Positions 12,501 through 23,669 of a DNA stretch of 64,000 bases are shown one piece after another. The notes beneath the pieces are model-generated. The model did no database searches, was not told where the DNA came from, and worked only from the letters and a program-made list of their open reading frames with translations. Every line of letters begins with the position of its first letter. Position 1 is the stretch's first letter. This DNA is from Takakia lepidozioides (lineage: Eukaryota > Streptophyta > Takakiopsida > Takakiales > Takakiaceae): the NCBI GenBank assembly GCA_030704615.1, contig CM060732.1, positions 7,008,001-7,072,000 on the forward strand, given 5' to 3'. Position numbers and translations under genes: made by a program.

Positions 12501-15500
12501 ATAGCCTCCTGCTTTTGCTGCCTGCACCACATCATCCATGCAACCTGCTAAGCTCCCTTGTGGGATAAGAACCTCTACAAGAACAAACCTGACAAGCAGA
12601 AATGTGTGCCAAGCATGCATGTACCTCTTTTCCACAATCTGTTGTTGCATCTCTGCAACTGCCATGTTTAGTGTGGCTGTCAGTCCCTTCAACTTTTCCA
12701 CCTGCAAAAACAAGTGAAGAAATACATCACGATGAGAGGGGTTAATGAAAACAGAAGATTACAGGGAGACACAAACAAGAGACTGGGAGGTCAATGAAAG
12801 TAAATGAAGGGATCAAACTTACCTTCTCAGCACGGCCCTCAGGAGTGTCACCTGCATGTGACAGCTCCGTTTTTCTCTGCAAGCAGTTGTGTAAATGTGC
12901 CCCTAGCTGTAGAGTCTCCTCCAGCTGCAATAACATAAGGATATCACTCATGGCTACCTTGATGAATAGACCCAACACACTCCCACCTCAAAACACCCAT
13001 AACTTGGTGGAGAGCTTCAAATGGAAAGCAAGCAATAAACAAAGATTGCAAAAGAAGCAGTTCCCTGCACTGACAAAAGTCAATCTTTGGGAGACACAAA
13101 ATATGGAAGGTATCTAGCAACAGGCAAATACTTCTGGCTCAGCTATTGCAAATGACATCCCTGTCGAGCCAAAACAGAGCAGCTTCACATACAACAGACA
13201 TTCCAATCTTCTGGCCTTGCAGAAGATAATTCGCCATATTCTCACCTCAGTCAAACAAGATGAGACCCCTCCTGCTGAACCACCCTCAGCATTCTTAAGT
13301 GTGTCAACCACTCCCTGCTTCTCCACTATCTGTTGCTGAAAGTTGCCAATTTCTACGTCTAACCTACACATTCAACCATACCAGCGGACCATCACCATGT
13401 TTCTTCATATGACAGTAGATCTAGGGCACAAATGCACAGGTCAAGGGACTGCTTCCATCCACCTATCCCAAGCATGAAGAACGACCAGCAGTGTAGCACA
13501 TGTAGTTAGCAAGAATAATCAGATTCTGAGCATAATTCTTCTTTCTGGGAAATTTAGAGCACTCCTGCTCCTACCCACTGCTTTTCTCTTTTCTACTCTC
13601 TCAGAGGAAGGTTTGTGAGAGTTGGAAGACACTGCGGCATTCCTTAGTTCTGTGCCAAGTACAGCCCTGGGAACCCAGTGAGTTTGGCAACAGAGGCTAA
13701 CCTCAATGTCAAGTAAAAAGCAGAAGTAGCAGTGTCCCTCTCCAAAAGTGAACTGAATTTCCCGTGGGCTGTGGTAGCATTCCTAGTAATATACCACAAG
13801 TCACATACATGCAAGTGACCGGGAATAGTCAAGCTTAATATGCAAATGGGTCTGTTAATGCTGTCCGTGACAGAGCTTTGCCAGTCCATCTCAGAAGAGT
13901 ACCAGCCTCAACTCACTATCTCCAGTGGGGACTAAGGCTGGAAGGCTACCACTTGAGTTAATGGCCATTCAGTAGTCCATTCTCATCATACCACACTAAC
14001 TCCATGGTTCATTCATTCTTTCATTGTAGAGACATACCTTTCTACTTGCGAACTAAGCTTGAGGCCAGTAACAGCATCCCGAGCCATTTGCAACAAATCG
14101 TCCCGTTTTATCTGCCACCCACAACCAGGCCATCACACAGCCAATGAGTCTTGCTCTGCAAGAATGTGGGTAAAACACATACTCTTGAAACCGCAAAAAC
14201 TCCAATATAAAGCTCTGCTCTATCTCCCAATGTAAACAAAATGGTCACAAAGACCCACAATGACAAGTGCATATCCTCCCACTGGTATTTCAAATGAGAG
14301 AGATGAACCAGCACACACAGTAACTCATCCCTCCCACAGAAGGTTGCATACGATAGCTCTCCTTGTTCATTTCCCACCCAAAATCACACAATACAGCTCT
14401 TACAGGGTAAAATGTGGCAAAATATTCCCAGTAACACAGTCACAAGACTCAACACAAAGAAAAGGAAGGTAAATAACGACGAACAGGCAGAAATGGGGAA
14501 GGTAGCTGGACAGACCATCACTTCCTCCAAATAGCTAGAGAAAGCTTTGGAGAGGTCTTGAATGCTACTGATAATGGCATTGTGGAGCTCCTGTCCTCCT
14601 GCCAAACACAATCTACGACATAACCCAAATAACCCATCAGTCTCTGTCACCACAAATATAGGAAGTGTATTGCCCAGGTCAAAATGATCTCTGGCAGAAT
14701 CGACTTGTAGTCCAGTTTATGGCCACTCACAAGTCAATGGCAAGAGATGATATCCATGCAAATAACAATGATCTCCCCGGACTGGAATGCTGGCCCTTGA
14801 AATAGCAGGAAAGGTTCATGCGTTTCAAGTAGGTTTCAAAGAGAAAATTATTGCAGTGTGTGCTTAGACAAAAAGAACCAACACAAGAAGCTGCAGAACC
14901 TGGGCTTGGTCAGAGTGAAGATAGTAGGATCAGTTGCTCACCCAAACATTTCCAGCAACATGGACACCTCCTCCTCCTCTGGAGCTTCCAAAATCTGAAT
15001 CATCCATCATACATAGCTCAGCTCCGTCTTCTGCCATAAGCCTCTCTTCTGTAAACTGAGGTAAATGGTACACCCAGCCATCCTGATGTTGGTTGAACCA
15101 CTTGCACGCATGGATAATCTCTAGGAATCCAGAAGGATGTAGAGGTGTTCAGTGCAGCTGGATCTATTGTGCAGCTTTATGATTTTTCCATGGACAAGGC
15201 TGCTCCCCTTGCAATACTCTTTCCTTTGACGGTAAGATTATAATATTTTATCTGAGTAAACTTGTCGCTACCTACTGGGGGGCACAGATGCCCGCTGGAA
15301 ATTTGAAGTATTTGCAGGAAACGTGGGTATGGGTATATGCACATGAAGGCATCGGATTATATACCAAATAATTAGATTTGGTAACACTACATTCATGGCG
15401 GAGATTAGGTGGACCTAACAAACCTTAGGGAACCTTCATAGCATAAATATTACATAACCCCTACAGCAATACTTCCAAGCCAATGACAGCCCCATGAAGT

Positions 15501-17454
15501 ACAAAGTTGGGTGGATTCTGACTGAGGCTGAAATTGTGGAATGACAAAAGCCCAACAAAAGAAATTATCATCACTGCTTCAATACAACAACAACTTCTGT
15601 CTTATGCACCATTTGAGAGTGACTTCTACACTCATGCCCCACAGTATACAGTTCTCCTTATCCCCCCTTTCCTACTTAGTCTGCCAAGAGGAGCATGAAA
15701 TCAAGTGATATCTACACACATTTACCAGCAATTCTCGGATGAGAAAATTTTCCCTTTTTTTAATTGGCTACAAATGATCACTATATTTAATACTTTTGGG
15801 TTTTCAGCACTGTTATTGAATGCAATGGAGTTATTTTCAATAGCAAACTTTACCACCAAGGCGACTATGTTGACAGTAAAATTTGTGCAAAGGGTGAATG
15901 CCTGCCTGCACCAAAAACAACCTGACAGGATGATTCAAATTCACTCCTCCACCTCAACAAGTGCAAGAGAGAAGCCTGCATACCAGAGAGGTGACAATAT
16001 TCTCCAGAGCGTGGCTGCGCAGGAATACATCCCGAAAGTTCAATGGTTCCCCCCCCACCATATCTGGATCAGAAAAGTATACCTGCCATGGGTAACATGT
16101 CTGAAGCTGAGATGGACAGAAATACCCTAAAGATCAACACGCCGATAGCTCCAGCGCTCTATTACTCTGTATGTCTAACCTCAAGACAATGAAAAGACGA
16201 AGAGGAGAGACGGACTGGGATCCAACTAGCTGTTACAAGTTACAGAAGGTAAATAAGAGGCATTAGCTTGACACACTTTCATTAGCCACACAAAAAGACA
16301 TGGAGCGCCCTACTGTCGACTACCAAGGCATTATTTTGGAAGGTAGCTAGCTTCCACTAGCATCTCAGGCATGAACAACAAGTCTTCCAGAATGCATGCT
16401 CACCGACTGCTCCTCCCAGTCCAAGGCTCTCACCACAGCACAGAAGACAACTAACTGCTACATTCATCAATTGCAGTTTGCACACACCATGACAAGAAGT
16501 AAGCAAAGGACGAATAAGCAGGGAAAAGGTGTGGATACCGTAGATGCTGGCTGTGGCGACACACTCTCTTCTTCATGTGGAGCTGTGGGAGATTCTCCGC
16601 GACCACTGGGGAAGTCACCTTTGCTGCCTTGAATGTCCTGGAGGGCAGCCAGCCAGCGAGCCAGTGCCTGGACTCGTTCGTGGCCCCGAGCATTGAGAGC
16701 TACCTCGTCAAGCCTTTTGACAGCATTCTTGAAGCTGTTGAAGTGTCGACCAGACTGCAGCAAAAATCAGCACCAATAAACATCAGACGAATAGTCACGC
16801 ACCCAACTCCCACATGCCACTCCCTGGGCCTTCCATGACATGCATGCGAAATCTAGCTGTCTCAAAGTCAGGATGTGCATGGACATATATTAACCAGTTT
16901 TGTGAGGCCGAAAAGTCTTTGATCCTACATGAAAGCAAAGTTGGGTGGTATGCGACCCTTCTTTTGCAGTAAAGCATAAGTCACCCAGAAATCCTACCAT
17001 CCACAATGTAAAGTAGCTGGGGGAGGCCTCCTTATGGCTGAATCAGGCTGTTATGGTCCAAATCGCTTATATTTGCCATGTAAGAAGTCAGAACCCTAAA
17101 ACAGAATAGAGGGAGGAGAGACAGGGCGCACAAACGAGAGGGCTTTCCGAAAGTATTGTGAGGTATGCGCCAGCATTGACAAGGAGAACGATGCCCAGAT
17201 CTTTTCAGAAAACTTCCCTTTGCCACTACAGGATTTTTTTTAATTCATTCACTCAGATTTCAAAACACAAAACCGAGTGAGAGAGAGAGAGAGAGAGAGA
17301 GAACCAGGCGATCCTGAACGATTTTAGCGCTTCCAGCAGCTTGCTGGTACACTGTGCCTGCATAAGTGCGCACGGTGCGTGTCAAATTATTCGTCAAATT
17401 GTTCTTTGCCCCAGCCTCTGCTGCCTTGCTTAACGCTGTCCTCAGCCACGACAT
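6538..17454 (-). CDS. Conserved plant coiled-coil protein, 18 exons, 699 residues
   Basis: Exons on the minus strand: 17305-17454, 16539-16754, 15984-16082, 14942-14994, 14522-14612, 14038-14111, 13246-13363, 12823-12924, 12625-12701, 12455-12521, 12123-12188, 8736-8843, 8417-8547, 8019-8085, 7752-7822, 7364-7460, 7085-7158, 6538-6976. Every junction is GT-AG and all phases close to 2100 nt ending in TAA. The start MSWLRTALSKA matches the plant family I recall (MSWLR then KNNLTRTV); further matches are FKNAVKRLDEVA with RWLAAL, NFRDVFL, LCLAGGQELHNAIISSIQDL near 174-194 and GTWLSFLEDTWLLQ near 427-440. Residues 200-550 are rich in heptad-like E/K/Q/L sequence; the C-terminus (555-699) is acidic and low in complexity. 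No signal peptide or membrane segment is seen. Its function is unknown to me; golgin-like or tether names used for relatives are weakly founded. Exons 14-15 fit the family least well. Intron 11 (8844-12122) carries LINE insertions. Confidence 0.85.
8903..9140 (-). mobile_element. LINE copy A: 5'-truncated 3' end with target duplication
   Basis: A 238-bp fragment holding only the last part of LINE ORF2 and the 3' tail (TTGTACTCATAAGACGTTG as read on the plus strand). It is flanked by the 12-bp direct repeat AATCAGAAATAG at 8891-8902 and 9141-9152. It lies in intron 11 of the coiled-coil gene, same orientation. The encoded part includes ANHTQQIDACVKGFLEDIWK. 5' truncation plus a target duplication is the expected product of target-primed reverse transcription. 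Confidence 0.85.
9222..9291 (-). mobile_element. LINE copy B: about 65-bp 3' tail
   Basis: Matches only the extreme 3' end of the same LINE (AAGACG, TTGCCGTAGCCTTGTGGCCA, GGCGGAACA) with several substitutions, so it looks older than copies A and D. Flanks contain GAAAGAGAGCAGA and GAAAGAGAACAGA (about 9202 and 9295), a possible imperfect target duplication that does not abut the element cleanly. Confidence 0.55.
9308..9545. repeat. Degenerate direct repeats in intron 11
   Basis: Two units of about 125 bases with the shared order AAAGAAA, TGTCAGG or TGTCTGC, AGGAGGC, ATTGGACA or TTAGGACA, CAAGAA, AACCAAAAG or AAAACC, GCAAATGTTGC or CAAACATTGCC. A third, weaker unit may sit at 9685-9780. Purine-rich on the plus strand. 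Probably a diverged intronic duplication. Confidence 0.45.
9783..10339 (-). mobile_element. LINE copy C: 5'-truncated, inserted next to copy D
   Basis: About 557 bp of ORF2 C-terminus plus the 3' tail. The decoded part includes a C2HC knuckle (CPLCGQPEDNIHFLIHCPG) and TNHTQQIDACVKGFLEDIWK; the frame is interrupted. The short direct repeat AACTCTGAGA is present at 9768-9777 and again at 10340-10349, immediately before copy D begins. This suggests copy C inserted at the junction between the host sequence and the 3' end of copy D. A GA-rich stretch blurs the left border by a few bases. Confidence 0.8.
10350..12017 (-). mobile_element. LINE copy D: 5'-truncated, contains reverse transcriptase
   Basis: Longest LINE fragment in intron 11, from the shared 3' tail (about 10350) up into the reverse-transcriptase domain, where homology stops near a GA microsatellite (12016-12037). 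GA repeats also lie at the other side of the C/D pair, so insertion into a GA tract is likely. It is very similar to copy F at 59.8 kb, which implies recent activity. It lies in an intron in the same orientation as the coiled-coil gene. Confidence 0.85.
10442..12005 (-). pseudogene. LINE ORF2 C-terminal fragment (reverse transcriptase and C2HC knuckle), copy D
   Basis: The frame from about 12005 to 11162 encodes a reverse-transcriptase core: FFLDVKKAYDTVW (motif A with the catalytic Asp), GLAQGCTLSPLLFNVFINQL (motif B) and ALMFADDFAGIG (motif C, FADD). It stops at 11162 with TGA after PSLSSR, where copy F reads on as PSLSSRRDEFKVRWWGQ, so one in-frame stop breaks it. The rest (11122-10442) continues in pieces: a helical region, then CPLCGQSEDSIHFLIHCPG, a C2HC zinc knuckle usual at the C-terminus of such LINE proteins. 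The N-terminal endonuclease is missing, so it cannot be autonomous. Confidence 0.85.
12016..12037. repeat. GA microsatellite at the LINE copy D border
   Basis: About eleven GA units at the upstream edge of LINE copy D, 85 bp from exon 11 of the coiled-coil gene. Probably the original insertion target. Confidence 0.8.
17278..17303. repeat. GA microsatellite directly after exon 1 of the coiled-coil gene
   Basis: In gene orientation, intron 1 starts GTTCTC and runs immediately into a (CT)n tract of about 12 units. The donor is weak by consensus, but phase and family alignment require it. Confidence 0.8.
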
Positions 17455-19165
17455 GTCTGCCTCCTTCTTGCAATGCTGCTTCCCACGTCTTTCCAACTCG
17501 GTCCTCCTCACACTCTCAAAAGATTAACTCTGGACAACTACAGTTGAACCCACAACATCAAACGTGCAGCCGTACCCCCCCCACGCCCACTCTTCCTGCT
17601 TCCCAAAGCTGACCACTGCCAACCTGAGTCGTCACGCCAGCATAAATTCCCAGATCCATTTCCTGCATCTTTTCATGTCCCATCCCTGCCCTTTACCTCA
17701 CACATGCACACAAACACTACGGTGCCCTCTTTGACTGAAGCAGTTTTGGCCTTCGCTCTATACTCTATCGTGGATGTCCCGTGAAAGTCATCCGCTCTAC
17801 TCAGTAGATGGATCTATCGGATATTCATCCATCTGGAAGCTAGGCTAATCTCGGTCCTCCTACCCAGATCTCACCACGTGTCAAAGTAGAAATGAATTAC
17901 ACCTAGGGCTATGTGGATCCCTCGTACCCGTCGTCCCTGGATGAAATGTATACCTTCCCCTACAACTTCTGGATGACAAATCTGCCTGGAAGGGCTATGT
18001 CTGCCAACGTCCGGGGAGAACCGGCAGCCAGTTACATGCTAGCCGACTGAATTCCAAAATTTCCGAATGAAATATGAAACCTCAGGAAATGGATCCGAGG
18101 GAAAAAATGGCCGAAGTGGAAATCAACCGGGTGCCCTACTTTTAGGAAGGATATTTGCCTTTCCATTTCATTACAGACAGGAAATCTGCCTTAGTTGGCA
18201 AGGCCTGGACGGATTCCGGCCCTTCTTATATTACAAAAAATGGAAATGGCCGTCGAAGTCCACCACATGGCAGAAATCCAACGTGCCAGGCCGGGTTACA
18301 TCCAAGGAAGGGCGTTTAGGTGAAAAAATATTGAACTCAAAGAGGGCGGGCCGCGGGCAAACCCTACTAAGTCTGGACGTTGCTCTCGCAGCCCCAGCCC
18401 CACGCCTGCTTGCACTCGCTGCCTGCTATCACAGCTCACCTGTCCACGCGGGTTCAATTCTTGGCCTCCATGTGGTTTGAAGGCATTGACAGGTCCAACT
18501 TCTATAAGGATACAATGTTCTTCACTTGTTTGAATTGCTTAAAACTGGTTGTGATTATTTATTATTATTATTATTTACTTATTGTTGTGCATTTGACACT
18601 TGTGTTGTCAACCGGTTGATATTTATAAGGGCCGGATTTATAGCTGAACACAAAATAAATCATTAGGAATATTACCGGTTGTAAAGAAATTATCTCGGAA
18701 ATTGACCGGGTATAGTTACCACTAAGGGGCAGCAACCGAGTGCCCAACCCACTTAGCCGATTGCTGCTGGGAATGAGCGGCTACTGGCTGGTTCAACTGA
18801 AATTATTTCCCGGACGCTGATGTCTGCCTTCCTCTTCACCTTCTGGATGACAGATCTGCCTGCAAGGTTCAGCGATCCTGACTGTCCAAAACCGTCAGAT
18901 CGGATCCGTGCTCTGCTACAAAAAGTGCTCTTTAGAGTCAACGTGACCTCTGCATTCATCCATTCTGCGAGCTGACATCCAGTGGATCGGATTTGTCATC
19001 GAGTCAGGAACTTGGCAATGATTGTGCGTGGAAAGATGACCGAGTGCGTGTCCAGTCAACAGAATGGAAAACTGCATTATCATCTCCCGAGTTAGCCAGC
19101 ATCCATCCAATCTGCCAGCTGGAAGTTTGGCAATACTATACACACATTAGTATACATAAATGTAA
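17455..19165. other. Upstream region of the coiled-coil gene; no gene seen
   Basis: Contains the presumed promoter and 5' leader of the minus-strand coiled-coil gene (right of 17454). No TATA box or other element was pinned down. From about 18060 to 18480 the DNA is GC-richer, with an open frame on the plus strand that shows no known domain. An ATT microsatellite lies at about 18555-18585. Confidence 0.4.
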
Positions 19166-19544
19166 GAGCATCCCCACCCTTGAGCCCGAAAGAGTCCTTG
19201 TAATGCCAAAATTACGTTATAGATTCAGGGCCTGTTGGGTTCTGTGGCTAGGCACCCGTGACTTGCACACACCCTTGCCCCTGACTTGCCCACGCTGTCC
19301 CCATTGGCAGGAAGGGGCCTGGTCGTTGCACGCACGCGCTAGACATGGGCATGGTCACGTTGACTTGGATTCAGGGGCATATTCGGGCCCTGAATACGGA
19401 AGTTCGGGTTCAGTACACGGAACGATATTCAGTGCCCGCTTTTCATGGGATATAGGATTCAGTGCAAGGCTGTGGACGTTTTCCCACCCACCACAGCTTG
19501 ATATTCGGTTGGCGTGTTGACTTCAGTGTAGGGTGGGGATGTTC
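19166..19544. mobile_element. MITE with 15-bp terminal inverted repeats
   Basis: The left end GAGCATCCCCACCCT (19166-19180) is matched by the reverse complement of the right end AGGGTGGGGATGTTC (19530-19544), 14 of 15 bases. Flanks are TAA on the left and TAG on the right, which would suit a TA or TWA-type target site. Length 379 bp with no coding capacity. Ends of the GAGCATC(C/T)CCA type are common in plant MITEs. Confidence 0.7.
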
Positions 19545-19546
19545 TA

Positions 19547-20027
19547 GGGGCCGTACCACACTAGGGGCACACCAGCGGCACCGACGTGGACGTTGCAGGC
19601 TAAGGATTGTTGGATGATATAGGCCCATGTCACCAAGCGGCAATGCATCGGCTACCACACTACAACATAAGCCGAGAGGCAAAAAAATCGCAACTACCTT
19701 ACCTTTTCATTCTAAAAATAACCAATTCTAAACTAGGAAGACACAAAGAGAGACTATCGCACGACCGGGTAGGAGAGACCAGCTTCGCAATGGCGGAAGA
19801 ATCGCGTGTCATGAGGAAATGTCTTCCTAAAATTATGGATTTCCAGGGGCACTGCCTGGAAATCCGTATTTCACGGTAATGTGACATGTAGACGCCAGGT
19901 CGGAGCCTCTCCGCCGGCAGCCGCCGCTAGTGTGGTAGGCAGAGCGGCACACTGCCCTCCCTTAAAACAATAGGAGGGTCCGAAATTGAGTGTCGTTGGC
20001 CCTCTTGCCGCTAGTATGGTACGGCTC
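19547..20027. mobile_element. MITE with about 22-bp imperfect inverted ends, abutting the previous one
   Basis: The left end GGGGCCGTACCACACTAGGGG and the reverse complement of the right end GAGCCGTACCATACTAGCGG agree at about 19 of 22 positions. TA lies on both outer sides (19545-19546 and 20028-20029). An internal copy of the end motif is at about 19925-19935 (GCTAGTGTGGTA). A perfect 10-bp hairpin (GGATTTCCAG, 19837-19846 with 19856-19865) lies inside. About 481 bp, non-coding. Confidence 0.6.
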
Positions 20028-20039
20028 TAAGATATACAA

Positions 20040-21400
20040 CAAGGGGCTAGACACGTATGGTTGCTCTTTGCGAATAGTGAAATCTATTTTCATCCATAAC
20101 AAGCGGCTATTCACAAAATGGCTCCACCCTAATTACAAAACTAAAAGGTTAGCGCTGGCGGTCCTAATTTTATTGAAATAAAAATTATAAATATTTCAAA
20201 CATAAAATCCAAACCGTCAACACTGATAGTTATCTCTGAAAATAAAATTTAACAAATAAATATGATTTTAAAAAAAAAATTGAGAACACGGAACAGTGGC
20301 CCTGGGATGTGAAATTTAGAATCAAAATATTTTGTGTTTTCACCTCAATGTAAAGTAATAATAATAAATTAAATGCAAGGAACATATTAATTAAATTAAA
20401 TTAAATGTGATGGAATTGGAAGAATAAATTTGAAGAGAACTGAATGTAATGGAATTCAATGTGATAAAACTACTTAATGTAATGGAAGTCATTCTGATAA
20501 AACTGGGAGAAAATGTATATATATATAAAAGAAAAGGTCAGGCCTGTAAATTAAGCGGCTAATCGCATATGGCTCCTCTTTGTGAATAGTAAAATCTACT
20601 TTCATCCATAATAAACTTGAGAAAATCATCAAATTCTTCATAAATTGTTCAATAAGACAGATCTTACTTAAGGGAGGTGCTACCTGGAGGCACAGGAAGT
20701 AGTTTTCAGCAAATGAGATGAGGTGACACGTGGAAAAGGCACAACAGGGGCTTAGCGATTTTTGACACTGATGAGTAGTCTCCTCTTTAGATTAAAGAGG
20801 AACACAATAAAGGAAGGTGTCTTGAAAAAAGTGAATATAATAGAGCTGAAGGGATAAATCTGAAGGGAACTGAATATAATAAAATTATAGCACTCACCAA
20901 GTTATGAATGAATGGGTAACAATAGTGGGATGAGAATCTAGATGTATACTGAAAATGGTTATTTATTGGGGGAAGGTATAATCTTGATAGCTAAGTACTA
21001 ACTGGGGAAGGTACATCAGGAGAAAACATTCAATGCGTGGTCTCTCCTTAGGGAGGAGCCAATAAATCTGAAAATTCATCCATTTATTTTTCATAAGTTG
21101 TTCAATAAGAAAGATGTTATCTGAGGGAAGTATTACCTTGAGAAGCATAAAAAACGCATTGCCGAAGCAAGCGTAACTTATGGTGTCATTTGATTGAATA
21201 GGGCTACTGCCTTCCGGTGGGAAGGTGGACACCGTATTGAGAAGCATATCAGGAAGTAGTTTTCAGCAGAGGAGAAGAGGTAACACCCGGGGAACGCACA
21301 ACATGGGCTTAGTGATTTCTGACACCGATGCACAGTATCCTCTTATTCTAAAGAGGAGCCAACAAAAGCAGGGTGAAAGGTGTAGTCAACATCAAGACAC
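20040..21400. repeat. AT-rich block of diverged direct repeats
   Basis: The segment at 20040-20102 (GGGGCTAGACACGTATGG to TTTTCATCCATAAC) recurs at 20552-20614. The segment at 20640-20820 (AATAAGACAGAT, GGAAGTAGTTTTCAGCA, GCACAACAGGGGCTTAG) recurs at about 21100-21390 with an extra insert of roughly 100 bases. Short units with GAACTGAATGTAATGGAA repeat around 20410-20505. No gene. The block also contains an inverted copy of the GGCTCCTCC repeat found near 38.7 and 41.7 kb. Confidence 0.55.
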
Positions 21401-21782
21401 ATTATGCTTGGAATGCCATTAGTCATGTTCTCTCCAGCCACATTCTATTTGAAATGTTAGCATACAATCCAAGTTTTGTTTGAAATGCTACCATCTTAGA
21501 CTTACTATATTGCATCGTGTGCGTACCATAACATGTTGGCAGATCTCCTACGTATAACAGGTTGGGCAGACATAACATACTGGGGGAATGAGAGTGAGAA
21601 TCTGCGGCAGGGCGGCCATTGTTTTATTGTTGTGCGATATAGGTTTTTTCACGCTGATACGGCGAGATGTTTGCGGGGATGTCTCCATGCCTGGCGTGTC
21701 CGATACCAAACATGGAAATTCATGATGATACTACAACAACTAGTATATTATTTGTAGCGGTCATAATTTGGAGGATTCCTTA

Positions 21783-22481
21783 AGGTCCGTGCACACCTAG
21801 TGCTACGCTCGTCGGTGGTAAGTCCTTAACATTGGATAAACATTAATTTACTTACCACCACCTCACCGTGCTTTCCAAATTAGCATGCATCTACATTTGT
21901 AGAGACAGGTGCCATCGAGAGACTGCTCTTCGAAGTGAATTCTTTGCTCTTCAATTTTTCAAAATGGATTTTTCGCTTGAGGAGTTCATCATGTACACGA
22001 CATTCATTGTACTTTTGTCGAAAATGTCCGTTCAATCTTTGGGGGCTACGCATGGCTTTCCACCTTTCACTCTTCCACGTTTCGATACAGAACCAATGCT
22101 TGCAAACATGCAACCTGTTCTTGTGACCTCTATCATTAGAAATCGGAGAATGTCATGCAATCTTGCCACAATATTGGGTGGAGACTGGGTTAAACCACGC
22201 ATCACAACCTGGTTCAGCCATTTTCTTGTCACCGAATATGACAGTGAATGTTGGATAGAACTTTCGTATGAACCGTGAAGGATTTCTTTGGGATTGTGTT
22301 AAGATACCACTAATGGTGTTAAGCGCAACGGTAACTTTGTCACCAGTGGCTTTGCCACCGGTGGTAAGTCGGGTGCCACGTCAGAAAAAATGATAGCTAA
22401 TTTTTTAGGTCTGAACGCGGGGTTAACTTACCACGCGGGGACGTGCTTAGCACCAACTTAGCACCAGGTGTGCACGGACCT
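21783..22481 (+). mobile_element. PIF/Harbinger-type deletion derivative, 699 bp, TTA target duplication
   Basis: The two ends are inverted repeats: AGGTCCGTGCACACCTAGTG at the left, and the reverse complement of the right end reads AGGTCCGTGCACACCTGGTG; 22 of 23 bases agree. The element is flanked by TTA on both sides (21780-21782 and 22482-22484), the usual 3-bp duplication of the PIF/Harbinger superfamily. Inside it keeps the N-terminal part of a Harbinger transposase but lacks the catalytic DDE region, so it must be non-autonomous. Confidence 0.9.
21950..22310 (+). pseudogene. Harbinger transposase N-terminal remnant
   Basis: An open frame ending at 22278 contains GDWVKPRITTWFSHFLVTEY and DSECWIELSYEP. 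In Harbinger-type transposases this region reads like WVKPR(S/T)TTWF(S)xFLxxEYDDxRWIExFRM. A shift of one base at about 22262 restores NFRMNREGFLWDCVK, which continues the family pattern, so a single indel broke the gene. Nothing resembling the DDE catalytic domain follows before the right terminal repeat. Naming rests on remembered family patterns, not on a search. Confidence 0.75.
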
Positions 22482-22857
22482 TTAGATTACAAAACATGAC
22501 CATTCATGTGCAATATCATCGTACATCACTTCACGGTCCAACATCCGCAAAAACAATGATACTTAGTCATTCATCCAACACCATTTCTCAACTCCTCCTC
22601 AACATTCATTCATCCTACACTGCCCCAAGAGGACCAAACTCACATCCGCACGTGCAAATGGGCGGGCAGGGAGTAGTTGGCGGGGCAAGCGATCCTCAGC
22701 ACTATGTCCCAAGCGAAATGAGGATACTGCCGGGGTTGCACCTCTAGCCGGCCTGAGTGCCACGCAGCCTCAATGTGGGACCACCATGGAGGGTTGCCAC
22801 CTGTGTTGCGCCTCTTGCCATGTCACCTTAATGTTTCGCCATACACTCTAATCATTA

Positions 22858-22932
22858 GTATATGGCAAAACCAGTAGGTTGTCATACACTGAGAATGGCA
22901 GTGTATGGCGACCTGCTGGTTTCGCCATACAC
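22858..22932. repeat. 34-bp inverted repeat (hairpin)
   Basis: The arms 22858-22891 and 22899-22932 pair over 34 positions with five differences, three of which become G:U pairs in a plus-strand RNA; the loop is 7 nt. The arms include CAAAACCAGTAGGTTGTCAT and CGACCTGCTGGTTTCG. GCCATACACT also occurs outside both arms, suggesting a small foldback transposon; a small-RNA precursor is a less likely alternative. Confidence 0.6.
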
Positions 22933-23669
22933 TAACTATAGAAAGTATGGCAGCTTGAACAGGCTTTATTTGAAGAAACAGAACTATGAAAAAAACAAAA
23001 TAAATCAAATAATTTAAGGGAAAATAGAACTATGCACATATCAAATTATAGAAATTATATAAAAATTGAAATAATATATATAACCAATTTAATATTTAAA
23101 AAAAACCATCTTATTTCTTTTTATCTTCTGGGCTATTTTTTATATATTATATGGAAATATAATTAAACAAGAGCATAGAATTTTGTTTTAAAAATAACAT
23201 ATGATATTGCAATCTTTTCCTTCAAATTGTCATCCATACATTTGATGTGGATGAAGTTCATACATATGTAACCTAATCCCATATGAGCTCTTATTGTTTC
23301 GTTTTGCTTTGCTTCTCTTGTCATCTCAATGTTAGATATTATTCTATCACAAAAGCTAAAACCCTTCTTTTATTTTGTATATTCTTTTACCTCGTTTGTG
23401 TAGTCTTCTGAATAACCCTCATTTTCCTTGAATTTGTGTATTATTCTTTGCATCTTCCAAACATGTGTGATGTGAATATTACATATCACTCTAGTCTCAT
23501 AGCTTAGTCTCATAGCTACAACCATCATTTTGCTTTCTTTCTTTGCATTTGAGATACATAGATATACAATTTTCTCTTACGCATTTGTAGTAAGGCCTTA
23601 TCATACACTACTCTTAAGCAAATATGTAAGTGAATGTAGGATTTCGGATGTAGGGTTTATGGAGTCAAG
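22933..23669. other. AT-rich stretch without a gene
   Basis: Very AT-rich, with many short A and T runs. An open frame on the plus strand from 23530 has no recognised domain. Nothing else seen. Confidence 0.4.
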
